A stretch of 64,000 nucleotides of DNA, taken from the NCBI GenBank assembly GCA_951213105.1, contig OX578135.1, positions 161,749,250 to 161,813,249 of the forward strand, read 5' to 3'. Of the stretch, positions 1 to 12,075 are shown piece by piece. The position numbers and the translations under genes were made by a program. The DNA comes from Amaurobius ferox. Its lineage: Eukaryota; Arthropoda; Arachnida; Araneae; Amaurobiidae. Under the pieces are notes generated by a model. That model saw nothing but the letters and a program-made list of their open reading frames with translations. It did not search any database and was not told the DNA's origin. Numbering within the stretch: position 1 is the first letter of the stretch; each line of letters starts with the position of its first letter.

Positions 1-659
1 TATTTTCCACCTATGTAAAATGTAAACAGCAAAATATGTAGAATGAGTTGTATTAGAATTCCTGTATTTTTTTAACACAAAATAATTTAGTCCATGGAGT
101 CTGCATGGCTGATATGAATGAAATATTAATTGATTTTATAAAGAGAAGGACGATTTTTTTCGATGAAGTTTTAAGCATAGAGTTTAATTATTTGTAGCTC
201 CATGGTCTTAAATAAAATGTTTAAATAAAATAAATTATTATAGTATTGTGATGAATGAAATGAATGGGAGAAAGTTATGAATGAAATCCTGTTTTTATAG
301 AGAGATCCAGGCGTGTTATTTTTTCTATGACGTCATTTGAATGAATTTCAGTTGTTTTCGATGAAGTTTTCAAATATAATAAATTATCGTAGTATTATGA
401 TAATTCTAAAACTATTACCGAGGAATGTATAACATTTTAGAGATGTTTAAACCAGGCAATTTATATTTCAATGCCGTCATTTGAATGAAGTTCATTTTTT
501 TCGATGAAGGTTTAAGTTTTCAAATATAATAAATTAATGCAGTATTGTGATAAGTTTCAAAATATTACCGAGGAATGTATTGCATTTTAGACTTGTTTAA
601 ATAAAATTGCATTGAAGTTGGAAAGTGTTTCATAATCAATGCTTTAAGCATGATTGATC
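1..659 (+). mobile_element. HINE-2 family repeat, copy 1 (cut by window edge)
   Basis: Non-coding repeat related to 1330-2659 (reverse), 48644-49585 (reverse) and 62296-63297 (same direction). Its 3' end shows the subterminal motif TTGGAAAGTGTT at 618-629, followed by a hairpin at about 635-659 with arms beginning ATCAATGC. The 5' end lies outside the window. No ORF of note. Membership in the family is directly visible; the rolling-circle (Helentron-like) class is an inference from the end structure seen in the complete copies. Confidence 0.8.
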
Positions 660-1329
660 TTTCTTGTTATCTTTGAATTGTACATTATGCAATTTTCCGA
701 ATAACAACGCGTAAAACTATTTCAAAATACAAAATTAACTTATATTTCGCCAAATTCTATATAAACAATTATCAATATTGATAGCATCCTCAATAAGCGA
801 TATAGTCCATATATTAAAATATTTTAATAATTAATTTATCAGTTAGGCGTCGTTTTCATTAATTTAGCGTCATTTTTGCAATTTTGACAATATTTTCGTC
901 AATCTGAATCTGGCAATGAGAAGGGGTTACGACCAAATGGTGAATTTCGTTTTCCAATATGGACTCCATATGGAGAACCATAGGTATCGTATAGCCTGGA
1001 TCTCGGTAAAAAAGGGGTTATGACAAAATAGGGGGAGTTTACAGTGCTGAACTTCTTTTTCTAATATGGACCCTATGGAGAACTAATGCAATTTTCCCGC
1101 CAATCACAGGTTATAACCCTCTAAACAGTGCCTATCCTACTGTGGAGAGCTAATGTAATTTTCCCGTCTTTGGGTGGCGGGAAATATTTTGTATAAAAAC
1201 TCTGTGGTAAATATATGATCATGGTACTGTGAAAAAGTCAATTGTGCACGTGTCTTTAAAGATAAAACAGTTGCAGAGTACGTTAATATCCGATGCAGTT
1301 ATTTTTCTGATGTATACTGGACAAGAAAG
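660..1329. other. Spacer between inverted HINE-2 copies, weak tandem repeat
   Basis: No gene seen. From about 915 to 1175 two to three degenerate units recur. Each has a GGGGTTA(C/T)GAC start, a TATGGA(C/G) box and an ending like CTAATG(C/T)AATTTTCCCG. The short ORF at 1229-1423 runs into the neighbouring repeat and is not credible as a gene. Confidence 0.5.
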
Positions 1330-2659
1330 ATCAATCATGCATAAAGCATTGATTATGAAACACTTTCCAACTTTAGTGCAATTATATTTAAACATCTATA
1401 AAATGCGATGCATTACTCGGTAATATTTTTTAAATTATCACAATAATACATTAATGTACTATATTTGAAAACTTAAAACTTCATCGAAAAAAAATGAAAC
1501 TTCAGCGAAAAAAAATGAAACTTCAGCGAAAAAAAATGAAACTTCATCTCAAATGACGGCATTGAAATATAAATTGCTTGGTTTAAACATCTCTAAAATG
1601 CGATATATTTCTCGGTAATATTTTTAAAATTATCACAATACTACAATAATTTATTATATTTGAAAACTTCATCGAAAACAAATGAACTTTTTCAAAAGAC
1701 GTCATCGAATTATAAAGCGGTTGGCTCTTTAAAGAAAAGCAGCATTTCATTCATAAGCATTCTCCATTCATTTTATTCATCACAATATTATAATAATTAA
1801 TTTTATTTAAAACTTAAAACCATGGAAATACAAGTAAATTAATTCTATGCTCGAAACTTCATCAAAAAATCCTTTGCTTCTCTGTAAAATCAATGATTGT
1901 TTCATTCATATCAGCTATATTGCAGACTCCATGGGCTAAATAATTTTGCGTTAAAAAAATGCAGCAATTCTTATACAACTCATTCTACATATTTTGGTGT
2001 TTACCTTTTCCATAAGTGAAAAGTAGGCTTCATTGTAGAAATAATCAAAGTTGGATGATTATTTAAACTCAAATATATTGTAATTGCGTTGTTTCAGAAC
2101 ATTGATGCACAGAATTTAAGCAAAAATAAAACGGTTTTAGGACGGATACAACACTAAATACGAATTAAAAAGAACTTTAAAAATCACGATTTTGATACAA
2201 GATGGATGCCATATTTTATTTTGAAGTGGGTCACGTAATATCCTCATATAATGGTCACTTGATCTCTCCATATAAAGGGTGTAATTATTATTTTAATTTT
2301 TATTTAAAAAGCTACTGAATATATTTTGTTGAAATTTTTTTTTATATATTTTATGGGATAATTTGAATATTTCATAAACCTTTCGAAGGAATTTGTGAAT
2401 TTGTGTCGCTTAAAAAATGTTTGAAAAATTAGGTCCCATAGAGTTCAATGTATTTCATTTTTTTAACCCGGGTTCAATCCAAAACTAATTGGCTGATATT
2501 ATTCATTTATATTTCCATAGGTCCCACAGACCGTCTGAACAACATACTAAAATTTCATTTTGATAAAGTCATTTTTACGGCAGTTATCGTGCTAACAGAC
2601 AGACAGACAGACAGAATGAATAAAGTCATAAACACTTTTTCATTATATTGTAAAGTGTT
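1330..2659 (-). mobile_element. HINE-2 family repeat, copy 2
   Basis: Most complete early copy, read on the minus strand. Its 5' terminus at 2659 begins AACACTTT within a hairpin (2632-2659), followed by a (TCTG)n microsatellite at about 2598-2614. The 3' part carries TTGGAAAGTGTT (plus-strand AACACTTTCCAA at 1359-1370), then a terminal hairpin at 1330-1353 and T-rich flank. It is an inverted partner of 1-659, so the two could form a long foldback. Boundaries come from comparison of the copies. Confidence 0.8.
1477..1545 (+). repeat. 21-bp tandem triplet, A-rich
   Basis: Three copies of a 21-bp unit of the form CTTCAGCG followed by an A run and TGAA (phase marks at 1480, 1501, 1522), a local expansion inside HINE-2 copy 2. 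Confidence 0.85.
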
Positions 2660-2710
2660 AAAAATGTTAAACTATTGCCCAAATTTCAAAATCGAATTGG
2701 AGGTATTTTT

Positions 2711-3509
2711 ACTTTCAATGCAATGCATGGAAATGTATAAAGTAGCGGAATCGTGTCGAAAATCACAACTCGAGTTTTCGACGGATCTACACGTTTTGGG
2801 ACCTCTCGAACGCGGAAAAAAACGATTTTTAGCGTGACGTTTGTCTGTATGTCTGTCTGTGCAATGTATGTATCCACGCTAACTCAAATACTAATTGACC
2901 AAATTCCATAAAATTTTATAAATAAGCCACTTGTGTGTTACCCTGGTGCTGGCTAGATATTGGTAGGACTTGGGATACAAGAAGCCGCCTATTTTTGCGA
3001 AATGGTTCGCAAAAATCGATATATTCATTCTAGATAAAAAAGTAACGGACCAAATTTCACAAAATTTGATAGTTTACTTCCTTGTGGGTTACCCTACTGC
3101 TGATTAGATGTTGGCATGATCCGGAAAAAATAACCTGCCTTTTTTGCGAAATGGTCCGCAAAAATCGTCAAAATCTAAAATAAAAGACTACGTATGCTCA
3201 AATGTATCAATTAAATTCATGTTTTACACCTAATTTTTGACGATGAAAAGAATGAGACCAATCCTATTACTCTAGGACTAGCCGTTCTCCAGATATTTTA
3301 GTTTTTTCTTCTTTTTATTACGCTGCCATTAAAAATACGTCTAGTTATCAAATGAAAACGGAAATGGAATTAAAAGTGCAAATTTAGTGTCATTTCAAAT
3401 AATTGTGCGTGTTATTTTGTACAATGAAACTTAATTTAATGAAATATTAAAGAAATAAAGAGAAAATGAATTTGATTTTGTAGGAAAAGTCATGTGCTGC
3501 CCACATCAG
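2711..3509 (+). mobile_element. HINE-1 family repeat, copy A (decayed)
   Basis: Same order as the better copy at 12412-13190: degenerate 5' terminus, a conserved block with CTCGAGTTTTCGACGGATCT, a (GTCT)n microsatellite, two ~146-bp subrepeats containing TTTTTGCGAAATGG, then the 3' end with a degraded GGGAAAGT box and the hairpin ATGTG-CTGCC-CACAT. Sequence divergence marks it as an older copy. It starts 51 bp after the end of HINE-2 copy 2. Confidence 0.8.
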
Positions 3510-4069
3510 ATTTTTTTTCTGCTGTAGATAAAATAAATATGTACAAATCCTATTGTATTTGCTCATGTTGAATATTGTTATTTTCTTTTTCATCCAACGT
3601 CATTCCGTTTACGATTCGGATTGTTTCGATTCTCGACCGATAACTTATCGGTGTTTACTAATATTCTTGAAAATGAAAGCAAAATGTGATTTAAATATGA
3701 TAGGAGGAGGCATAATAAATATTAAGTACTGCTGAACCGAAGTTATCGCAATGTAGATAAAATTGCATTCGACCGCTATCAGTATTTTGATAATTTTAGT
3801 GGGAAGCTTTTAATGTGTTGAATTAGACTTTAAATATGTTGAAATTAAATTTCACATGATACACCCGTCGAAATTATATTGGCACAAAACGTTTTACAAT
3901 ATTTTTTACTTTCCCTTCTACCCATTAAATACCACTACCATGAGTACCAAAAATACGATTGTCGTATTTAAATGAATTTACATATTTTGAGTATCCCTGA
4001 ATACGAATCAACCCTATTTCGGTGATGTCTATTTGTCAGTCGACATGATATCTCTCGAACAAATTGAGC
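3510..4069. other. No recognisable feature
   Basis: AT-rich sequence. I see no credible coding region, repeat ends or RNA gene here. Confidence 0.4.
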
Positions 4070-4997
4070 TTGTCAAACTGAATTAGGTACGATTATTTTA
4101 ATTAGTAATCGTAAGTGACCTGTTGCTTTCTCAAACTGAATTAGGTACGATTATTTTAATTAGTAATCGTAAGTGACCTGTTTCTTTGTCAAACTGAATT
4201 AGGTACGATTATTTTAATTAGTAATCGTAAGTGACCTGTTGCTTTGTCAAACTGAATTAGGTACGATTATTTTAATTAGTAATCGTAAGTGACCTGTTTC
4301 TTTGTCAAACTGAATTAGGCACGATTATTTTAATTAGTAATCTAAGTGACCTGTTGCTTTGTCAAACTGAATTAGGTACGATTATTTTAATTAGTAATCG
4401 TAAGTGACCTGTTGCTTTGTCAAACTGAATTAGGTACGATTATTTTAATTAGTAATCGTAAGTGACCTGTTGCTTTATCAAACTGAATTAGGCACGATTA
4501 TTTTAATTAGTAATCGTAAGTGACCTGTTTCTTTGTCAAACTGAATTAGGCACGATTATTTTAATTAGTAATCTAAGTGATCTGTTTCTTTGTCAAACTG
4601 AATTAGGCACGATTATTTTAATTAGTAATCATAAGTGACCTGTTGCTTTGTCAAACTGAATTAGGCACGATTATTTTAATTAGTAATCGTACGTGACCTG
4701 TTGCTTTGTCAAACTGAATTAGGCACGATTATTTTAATTAGTAATCGTAAGTGACCTGTTGCTTTGTCAAACTGAATTAGGCACGATTATTTTAATTAGT
4801 AATCGTAAGTGACCTGTTGCTTTGTCAAACTGAATTAGGCACGATTATTTTAATTAGTAATCGTAAGTGACCTGTTTCTTTGTCAAACTGAATTAGGCAC
4901 GATTATTTTAATTAGTAATCTAAGTGACCTGTTGCTTTGTCAAACTGAATTAGGCACGATTATTTTAATTAGTAATCGTAAGTGAACTGTTGCTTTT
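4070..4997 (+). repeat. 58-bp satellite array, 16 copies
   Basis: Sixteen head-to-tail copies of a 58-bp unit; phase marks (AATTAGG) sit at 4081, 4139, 4197, 4255 and so on to 4948. Three units are 57 bp because of a one-base deletion (ATCTAAG instead of ATCGTAAG). Each unit holds an imperfect palindrome with arms ACGATTA and TAATCGT around a TTTTAATTAG centre, which includes a TAATTA-type core. Variants GGTACG/GGCACG and GCTTTG/TCTTTG show that units were duplicated in blocks. The array ends exactly where a CAGGG terminus begins at 4998. Confidence 0.97.
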
Positions 4998-5603
4998 CAG
5001 GGAGACTGGCCAAAGATAAGACCCCAGTTTTCCGAATATTCAAAAAACATAATGTATCATGTTAAAACTTTAAACAAGTAATCATTTTATATGTGTGTTT
5101 TTATTTCGAAGCGAATGGCATTGTTTATAGAACACTGTGCTTCGTTCTCGAGATAGTGTGCGTTTTCTTCGTTGGTTGGTGTCGCGTCCATTTGAGTCAG
5201 GTTTTAAATAGATTCGTCATCAGATATGATAGCCGTTTTCTTTTTAATCTTAAATGTAAAGGGGATAAAACATTTCAATATGATCCTCATTATTAAATAA
5301 ATAATGCTTTTTAAAGTACTTTCAACCAGAAATGAGTTTAACTACTTTTAAGACTTATCACAAACCTTTCTTGAGATATTGTAAATTTAATTTATCCACA
5401 AGAAACACGATATATCTCAAAAGAATCCGGCGATTTGCGTGAAATTTAATACGCTTGTTTTAACCGGTAACAACAGTCTGACAGTCTCATAAGTGAGAAA
5501 CATCTCCTTAGATGCTTTTATCTGCAATGGGGGCGTAATTCTAAATTTGAGAACGCCCCCTTCAGGCAAGTTTTGTGACTACGAATTTGGCCATAGTCCC
5601 CTG
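4998..5603. mobile_element. Possible MITE with short inverted ends
   Basis: The left end reads CAGGGAGACTGGCCAAA and the right end, reversed, CAGGGGACTATGGCCAAA, so the two are imperfect inverted repeats about 606 bp apart. No matching target duplication is visible. Inside is an 8-bp stem, GGGGGCGT at 5529-5536 with ACGCCCCC at 5553-5560. The ORF at 5093-5296 has no recognisable domain. The satellite adjoins the left end exactly. Confidence 0.35.
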
Positions 5604-6013
5604 GTGTAGCCTGAATTAAATTTTGGAGAAATTCGAAGGAGGTTGCATGGTAGGACTGTAAATGTCGGCTTTCAAAAAGGTTTGCAAAATGTCGGCATAT
5701 AGCAAATTTTCTTGTTCCCGTTGTAGATATCGACTACCCCATGCTAGGGAGCTCAAAGTAAGCTCGAAATTGGATACTGTCATGTGCAGAGGGAACTTAG
5801 TCCTGATAATAAGCCTATTAAGATATTCCATATTTGATATTCTCCATTTTGTGAATTTTTCATATCTCCTCCTCCCTAAAAAAATATTGGTGGTCCGAGC
5901 CCTATGATGCTCCCCCACCCACATACACACACCCACGCGCGCAAACCCGTGTGGTGCCCGTTCCCCAGTGACCCCGTCGTACGGAGGAACAGGTAAAAGA
6001 ACATTAAAAAAAT

Positions 6014-6767
6014 CTGATGTGGGCAGCACATGACTTTCCCTGCAGACTTATATCCACGTTCTCTTTATTTAATTAAATTTAATTCACTTTTAATTCAATT
6101 TTCGTTCTCATTTGGTAACTGGACTTATTTTCAAAGGTGGCGTAAAGAAAATACGAAAAAATTAAAATATCTCGAGAACAGCTAGTCCTAGTGTAATGGG
6201 GTTGGTCTTATTCTTTTCACCGTTAAAAATTACGTATAAAACAAGTATTTAATGGATATATTTGAGCATACGTAGTTTTTTAGTTTAGATTTGACGATTT
6301 TTGCGGGCCATTTCGCAAAAAAAGGCAGGTTATTTTTTTCCGAATCGTACCAAAACCCAATCAGCACCAGGGTAACCCACAAGTGACTTATCAACCGATT
6401 TTTGTGAAGTTCAGTCCATTAGGTTTTCAGCTAGAGTGGATACAGGCGATTTTTGTAGGCCATTTCGCAAAAAAAGGCGGGTTCTGTTTTTACGAATCCT
6501 ACCAAAAACTAATTAGCACCAGGGTCTCACCCAAGTGACTTACCTACCAAATTTTATGAAATTCGGTCCATTAGTTTTTTAGTTAGAGTGGATACATACA
6601 TTGCACAGACAGACAGACATACAGACACATACACAGACGTCACGCTAAAAGTAGTTTTTCGTATTCTAGAGGTCTCGAAACGTGTAGATCCGTCGAAAAC
6701 TCGAGTTGTGATTTTCGGTATGATTCCAATACTTTCCCTATATATTACCATGTATTGCAGGGAAAGT
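6014..6767 (-). mobile_element. HINE-1 family repeat, copy B
   Basis: Reverse-oriented copy, 754 bp. Its 3' end (plus-strand left) has the ATGTG/CACAT hairpin at about 6018-6032 followed by ACTTTCCCTGCA, the complement of the TGCAGGGAAAGT box. Its 5' end (plus-strand right) ends TTGCAGGGAAAGT at 6767. Both flanks are A-rich, that is T-rich on the element strand, and the microsatellite and two TTTTGCGAAATGG subrepeats are present. ORFs inside are incidental. Confidence 0.88.
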
Positions 6768-7484
6768 AAAAAGTCCGAGGTATGGAGGGGTCAGTAAAAG
6801 AGAATGGAAAATTAAGATCATGGAAAAGGGGCTTGAAATTAAATCTTGTGGAAAAGGCCGACCTTCTAGTCACCATTGATTCTGAGCATCAAAAAAAAAT
6901 TGCTTAAAAGTACTTGAAGTTTAAAGATAAGTTTCAGATGACTCAATCGTTCTCTATTTGCTACGCTCATCTGCCCTGATTTTCGATACGTCCACATAAC
7001 AATTTCAAAATCAATATACGGTAAGAAACTCATGTCTTAGCAGGGAATCTTCAATTGGCAATAAAGAGAGAGTTTGGGGTATTCTCAAACCCTCACCATT
7101 CGCAGAAATATAAGAAATATATCAAAGAAACTTAAGGAAAAAGCAACTGTGTAGAAAATTGTTTAATTAGAGGTAATTTACACTGTTTACTCCGATGCCT
7201 ACACTATTTTGCAAACATGTATATTTGGATATAATGTACCAGAATTAGAATACATATCATTGTTTGTTTTTCACTTATAAAAGTATATTCCACCAGCAGG
7301 TATTTTGCAGGGTTGTTTGAGCAAGGATGTTGGTGTGATGTTGTTGTTTCTTTTGACCTCCTGTTTTCGACGAAGTCGATACAGGACCAGTGACACAGGA
7401 AGCAGGACAGAACGAAGAAAGACACAAGACAAGAGAACAAAGTTTATTAAAAACAAGCATCACTGATGAAGGTCGGAGGAGATG
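6768..7484. other. No gene; possibly the body of a SINE at the right
   Basis: 6768-7200 has nothing recognisable. 7205-7484 may be the 3' body of the minus-strand tRNA-derived SINE whose head is at 7485-7584 and 10351-10394, but its end cannot be fixed from one copy. Confidence 0.3.
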
Positions 7485-7584
7485 CAGCTTCTCATTTAGA
7501 CGAGGACCCAAAAGGCGGAAGACTGACTTTATCCTCAATAAACATTCATGCCCTACTTGGGATTCGAACCCGAGCCCACTAGCC

Positions 7585-10350
7585 CAGGGGTCGGCAACCT
7601 GCGGCTCGCGAGCCGCATGCGGCTCTTTTGATGTAAAGTTGCGGCTCTCCAGTTCCATACGAAAAAATTAATAATTTATTATCAAAACCCTTAGAAAATT
7701 AGAAAATATATTTTTAAGTACCTAATTTCTCAATAGCTTCTATTTTCATAATCGTTAATTAGAAATCGCTACGCTTAACATGACCGTAATGAGATAAATT
7801 TGAACTATTGTTTTGTTCTTAGAGATGAGACTCCGTGACCATGTTTATCTTTCAGCCAATTGCATTCCATTTCCGTGTCACCCGAACAGCCACCGTCTAG
7901 ACTCTAGACGTGTTGTCAGTCAGTCATCCTCGGATAGTGCAGTCGACGTTACGTTGCATGTGTGTTAATTTAATCGCTTGCGGTTTTTGCGTGTCTATTC
8001 GCTTGTTGTTTCAAGAAGAATACGATTTAGAAGCGAATATCTTCTCAAAGGTATGTACGCGTATAATATAATAAAATCAGTAACAGAATTGGATTACATA
8101 TCTGAGGATCGTGTTAACGAAGAAATAATGGTAAATAAATTGTTTGGCGTTTTAGATAGCTAAGTAAAATTTTAAAAAATCATTTTTTCAGCTCCGCCGC
8201 CAGCATGGCATCTGGTAAAAAAAAGAGAAGAACTGAAGAAGAAAATCGAGAATTCAATCAGGATTGGACAGAGTCGTTTGCATTCATATGCAACACAGAT
8301 GGCCTTCCGACTTGTCTCATTTGCCACGAAAAACTCTCACACAATAAGAAGTCAAATTTGGAGAGACGCTTCACTACAAAACATACCCAGTTTGCTGGTA
8401 AATATCTAACCGGTGATGCACGAAAAAAAGCTGTTGAAGAGCTCAAAAAAAAAAAAAAAAGAAAGAAGCAGTCAAGATCCATGATAAGTAACTGGGCGCA
8501 ATCTGCCAATAATGTAAATCTGGCAAGCTTTGCAGTATCATTAGAAATTGCAAAAAGAGGAAAACCATTCACAGATGGCGAGTACGTCAAAGATTGTTTC
8601 ATACGTGCAACTGAAGAACTGTTTCGTGATTTTAAAAACAAAGCAGAAATCATGAAAAAAAATCAAAGATTTGCCATTATCTGCTAAAACAATACAAGAT
8701 AGAACTGCTAAAATGTCTTCAAATGTAACACATATGCAAGTGGAAGATATTCAACTGGCTTCTGTCTTATCACATGCTATAGATGAGTCTTGCGACATAA
8801 AAGACACGGCACAAGTTACCCTTTTCGTTAGGTATATGTCGTCCCAAGGTCCAAAAAAAGAACTGCTACGATTGCTACCGCTCTCAGGGCAAACTCGTGG
8901 AGAAGATATAGCAAATGCTGTGCAAAAATGCCTGCAAAACAATGGAATCGATATAAATAAAATCGTTTCTATAGCAACTGATGGAGCCAGAAGTATGACA
9001 GGAATACATAGAGGGGTAACATCAATTCTTCAGAAAAAAATAAACCCCGAAATTCTAACGTTTCATTGCATAATTCATCAAGAAGCACTTTGTGCCCAAG
9101 CATTTCCGGCCGAAATAGTTGAGGCCATGAACTTGGTAATTAAGATTATTAACAGCATCTTGGCAAAAGCACTCTACCATTGCCAGTTTAAAGATTTCCT
9201 TGAAGAAATAGATAGGCCAGTTTTCTGACCTACTTCTGCACAATAAAGTGCGATGACTTTCCAGAGGTATCGTATTACAACGTTTTGCTTTGTGCTTGAG
9301 TGAAATAAAAACATTCCTCAATGAAAAAAGCATTGACCATCCCGAATTGGAAGAAGACAAATGGCTGCAAAAATTCAACTTCATGGTAGATACCACAATG
9401 AAACTAAATGAACTATATCTAAAACTGCAAGAAAAGGGCAACCCAGCCTACGCCTTGCTTGAAGAAGTAGTTTGTTTCGAAAAAAAATTACTTCTTTTTG
9501 TTGAAGACATGGAGAGTGATAAATTACTTCATTTTAAAAATCTGAAGCAATATCGCGATGAGACCAATGCAACTATTAACACGAATTACTTCAGCATAGC
9601 TTTAAAAAACAAGAAGGGTGGATTCGCTGAGAGATTCGAGCAATTCAAAACAAACAAAAGTACTCTCGCGTTCATAGTAAATCCTCTCAAAACAAATACA
9701 AATGAGATCAACATCGAGCCATTTGGAATTGATGCTGGATCGCTCCAAATGCAATTGCTAGATTTGAAAAACAAAGACTTGTGGAATGGCAAATTCACAG
9801 TACTCAAGAGCCAGTTGGAAGAGTTGGAGGTCCTGAAATGCATGCACGTCGCGCAGCACAAGTGGAAATAAATTCTAAAAGAAATTTCCGGAGGCACTCA
9901 TGTTCGGCGCATGAAATAGTCTTCCAGAATGCTACAGTGAGGTGAAGAAGTTGGCATATGGAGTGCTGACGATCTTCGGGTCGACATATTCGTGCGAGCA
10001 AGCGTTCTCTTGTATGAATATGATAAAAAGTAAAGTTAGAAGTCAACTAACAAATAAAAATCTAGAGTCGTGCTTGAAACTTAAAACAACAAGTTATAAG
10101 CCAGATTTAATCAAACTTTCAAAAGGCATGCAAAGCCAATGCTCCCATTGATGTAACTATCTATATTTGTGTTTTTATATGAATAAATATTATTCCGTAT
10201 TTAAAGCCGTTTATTTTAAATCAAAAATCAAATATATATAAGCAAATTCTATAATATTGAAACGAACATTTTTAGTGGCTCTTTAAAAACTGGGAAATTT
10301 TGTAAATTGTAACTTTTGGCTCTTCCGTTTCAATAGGTTGCCGACCCCTG
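7585..10350 (+). mobile_element. hAT DNA transposon, Charlie type (2,766 bp)
   Basis: Perfect 16-bp terminal inverted repeats, CAGGGGTCGGCAACCT, at both ends, a hallmark of Charlie-like hAT elements. A subterminal perfect palindrome GCGGCTCGCGAGCCGC lies at 7601-7616. Five bases, TAGCC, are duplicated at the junctions; a full 8-bp target duplication is not preserved. Target: the minus-strand SINE, as the related uninterrupted sequence at 12076-12129 shows. It carries the broken transposase at 8205-10151. Confidence 0.93.
8205..10151 (+). pseudogene. hAT transposase (GTF2IRD2/ZBED-like), broken
   Basis: Four adjacent fragments in three frames make one transposase. 8205-8687 has a BED-like zinc finger (CLICHEKLSHNKKSNLERRF, then TKH) and a lysine run encoded by a long A tract at about 8446-8460. 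8671-9228 has the RNase-H-like core ([39 protein letters not shown]). 9290-9871 has the alpha-helical middle. 9942-10151 has the C-terminal dimerisation segment (FGSTYSCEQAFSCMN). The breaks are a one-base slip in an A run near 8655, a slip near 9213, a Trp-to-stop (TGA) in the conserved R-W-LSRG box near 9255, and further damage at 9872-9941. Family assignment is from recognised motifs. The copy cannot encode active enzyme. Confidence 0.93.
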
Positions 10351-10394
10351 TAGCCAGCAGCCGAAGACGCTATCCACTTCACCGCCTGAGCGGC

Positions 10395-11010
10395 TGTTAG
10401 TGTGATAATTCAGATCATCGATCATTTAATCATCACTATTAAAAGTTTTCGTCTTTAGCAGATTCTGCTTCACTAAGATTTCATTATTTGTATACACTTT
10501 ACTTTTGCTACTTTGAACCCCCTCTTTTTAGATGGTGTTTCTACTATCTACGGTCCTGCCCACTGTCAGACGATGATCTATCCAGTGAACTACTAAAACA
10601 ATTATTTTCTCTCTATATTTGAAACTGGAAAATATACCCGCAGTTACCCGAGATTTAAGACGAAAACCACTGATTTAAATTACATGGGAACTCATTCCGA
10701 ATTTTCGAAAACCAAAGAATGATTTAATAATACGCCCGCTTATAATAAAAATAGTAGTAAATTAGTGACGCGGGCGCCCACCCAGCTACGTAACTACCGC
10801 CTTGTTTCTTTTTTGAAGATCTTTTAAATGCAATAGCTTTCTTATATTAGCAGAAAACCACGCAGAAAATATATTCGGCGCTGCACAGGATTGTAGGGAT
10901 TAATGGAATTTATTCATTTAGATTTTCAAAGGACGCTCGAGCACACCCGCGTGCCAACCGCTAATCAGGCGTAATACGTCCAGCAGCATCGCCAGAAAAA
11001 AAAAAAAAAA
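10395..11010. other. No recognisable feature
   Basis: Mixed-composition sequence flanking the SINE; ends in an A run at about 10996-11010 that abuts HINE-1 copy C. No gene or RNA seen. Confidence 0.4.
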
Positions 11011-11763
11011 CTGATGTGGGCAGCACATGACTTTCCCTGCAGACTTATATCCACGTTCTCTTTATTTTAATAAAATTTATTTCACTTTTAATTCAATTCT
11101 TCGTTCTCATTCGGTAACCGGACTTATTTACAAAGGTGGCGTAGAGAAAATACGAAAAACTAAAATATCGCGAGAACGGCTAGTCCTAGTGTAATGGGGT
11201 TGGTCTTATTCGTTTCGTCGTTAAAAATTACGTATTAAACGAGCATTTAATGGATATATTTGAGTATACCTAGTTCTTTAGCTTAGATTTTGACGATTTT
11301 TGCGGGCCATTTCGCAAAAAAAGGCAGGTTATTTTTTTCCGAATCGTACCAAAACCTAATCAGCACCAGAGTAACCCACAAGTAACTCATCTATCGAATT
11401 TTGTGAAATTCGGTCCATTAGTTTTTCAGTTAGAGTAGATACAAGCTTTTACGGGCCATTTCGCAAAAAAAAAAAAAGACGGGTTCTTTTATCCCAAATC
11501 GTACCCAAAACTAATCAGCACCAGTCTCGCTCACAAATGACTTACCTACCAAAATTTTGTGAAATTCGGTCCATTAGTTTTTTAGTTAGAGTGGATACAA
11601 AATCTGCACAGACAGACAGACAGACACACACACAGACGTCACGCTAAAAATGTTTTTTTCGTAGAGGTCTCGAAACGCATAGATCCCGTCGAAAACTCGA
11701 GTTGCGATTTTCGACATGATTCCAATACTTTCCCTATACATTACCATGTATTGCAGGGAAAGT
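11011..11763 (-). mobile_element. HINE-1 family repeat, copy C
   Basis: Reverse copy of 753 bp, close to copy B. The plus-strand left end is CTGATGTGGGCAGCACATG (3' hairpin) followed by ACTTTCCCTGCA, and the right end is TTGCAGGGAAAGT. It has a (CAGA)n microsatellite near 11608-11630 and two TTTTGCGAAATGG subrepeats. The left flank is a run of A, consistent with insertion in an A/T tract. Confidence 0.88.
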
Positions 11764-12075
11764 AAAATTAGAAGGTGCGTGGTAACTAAATATTTTGTTT
11801 CACATTTTACCAAAAAGCATTTCTCAATTTTAATGGATTCCTGGGAGGGGTTATGATTTCTATATCCCCATTGGCTGGTTAAAATATGTTATTTATTGTT
11901 TTTGTGACTATCATCCTGCCCTTTCCGTTTTTCTCTTATAATTTGTTTTTATAATGTGTTGGATCTTTGTATAATATTTCAATCACGTGTGTTGCTTTAT
12001 ACTATGAAACACATTTAGAGCTTTTATGGATGCAAAAATGCATGAAAAGTCACCGTATGAGTATGGAAGTTCTAT
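11764..12075. other. No recognisable feature
   Basis: AT-rich; the ORF at 12026-12223 merely runs into the SINE fragment and tandem repeat to its right. Confidence 0.4.

Larger units (their letters stand above)
7485..10394 (-). mobile_element. tRNA-derived SINE head, split by a hAT insertion
   Basis: Read on the minus strand, the sequence from 10394 resembles a tRNA 5' half (GCCGCTCAGGCGGTGAAG, A-box-like). After removing the hAT at 7585-10350 it continues to a perfect B-box, GGTTCGAATCC, at about 7560-7571. A second partial copy without the hAT lies at 12076-12129. A tRNA-derived SINE is inferred; the 3' tail is not defined. Confidence 0.65.

Noticed and set aside
4070..4997. CRISPR-like array
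   Set aside because: Units are contiguous 58-bp tandem copies with no unique spacers, in eukaryotic DNA; it is a satellite.
5616..6029. 137-residue minus-strand ORF
   Set aside because: Runs into HINE-1 copy B, low-complexity start, no domain; overlapping plus-strand ORF equally long-lived by chance.
6554..6797. ORFs over the CAGA/TCTG microsatellites (also at 11586, 12383-12695 and 13147-13428)
   Set aside because: They recur at the same place in each HINE-1 copy because of the repeat, in different frames, with frameshifts between copies; no conserved protein.
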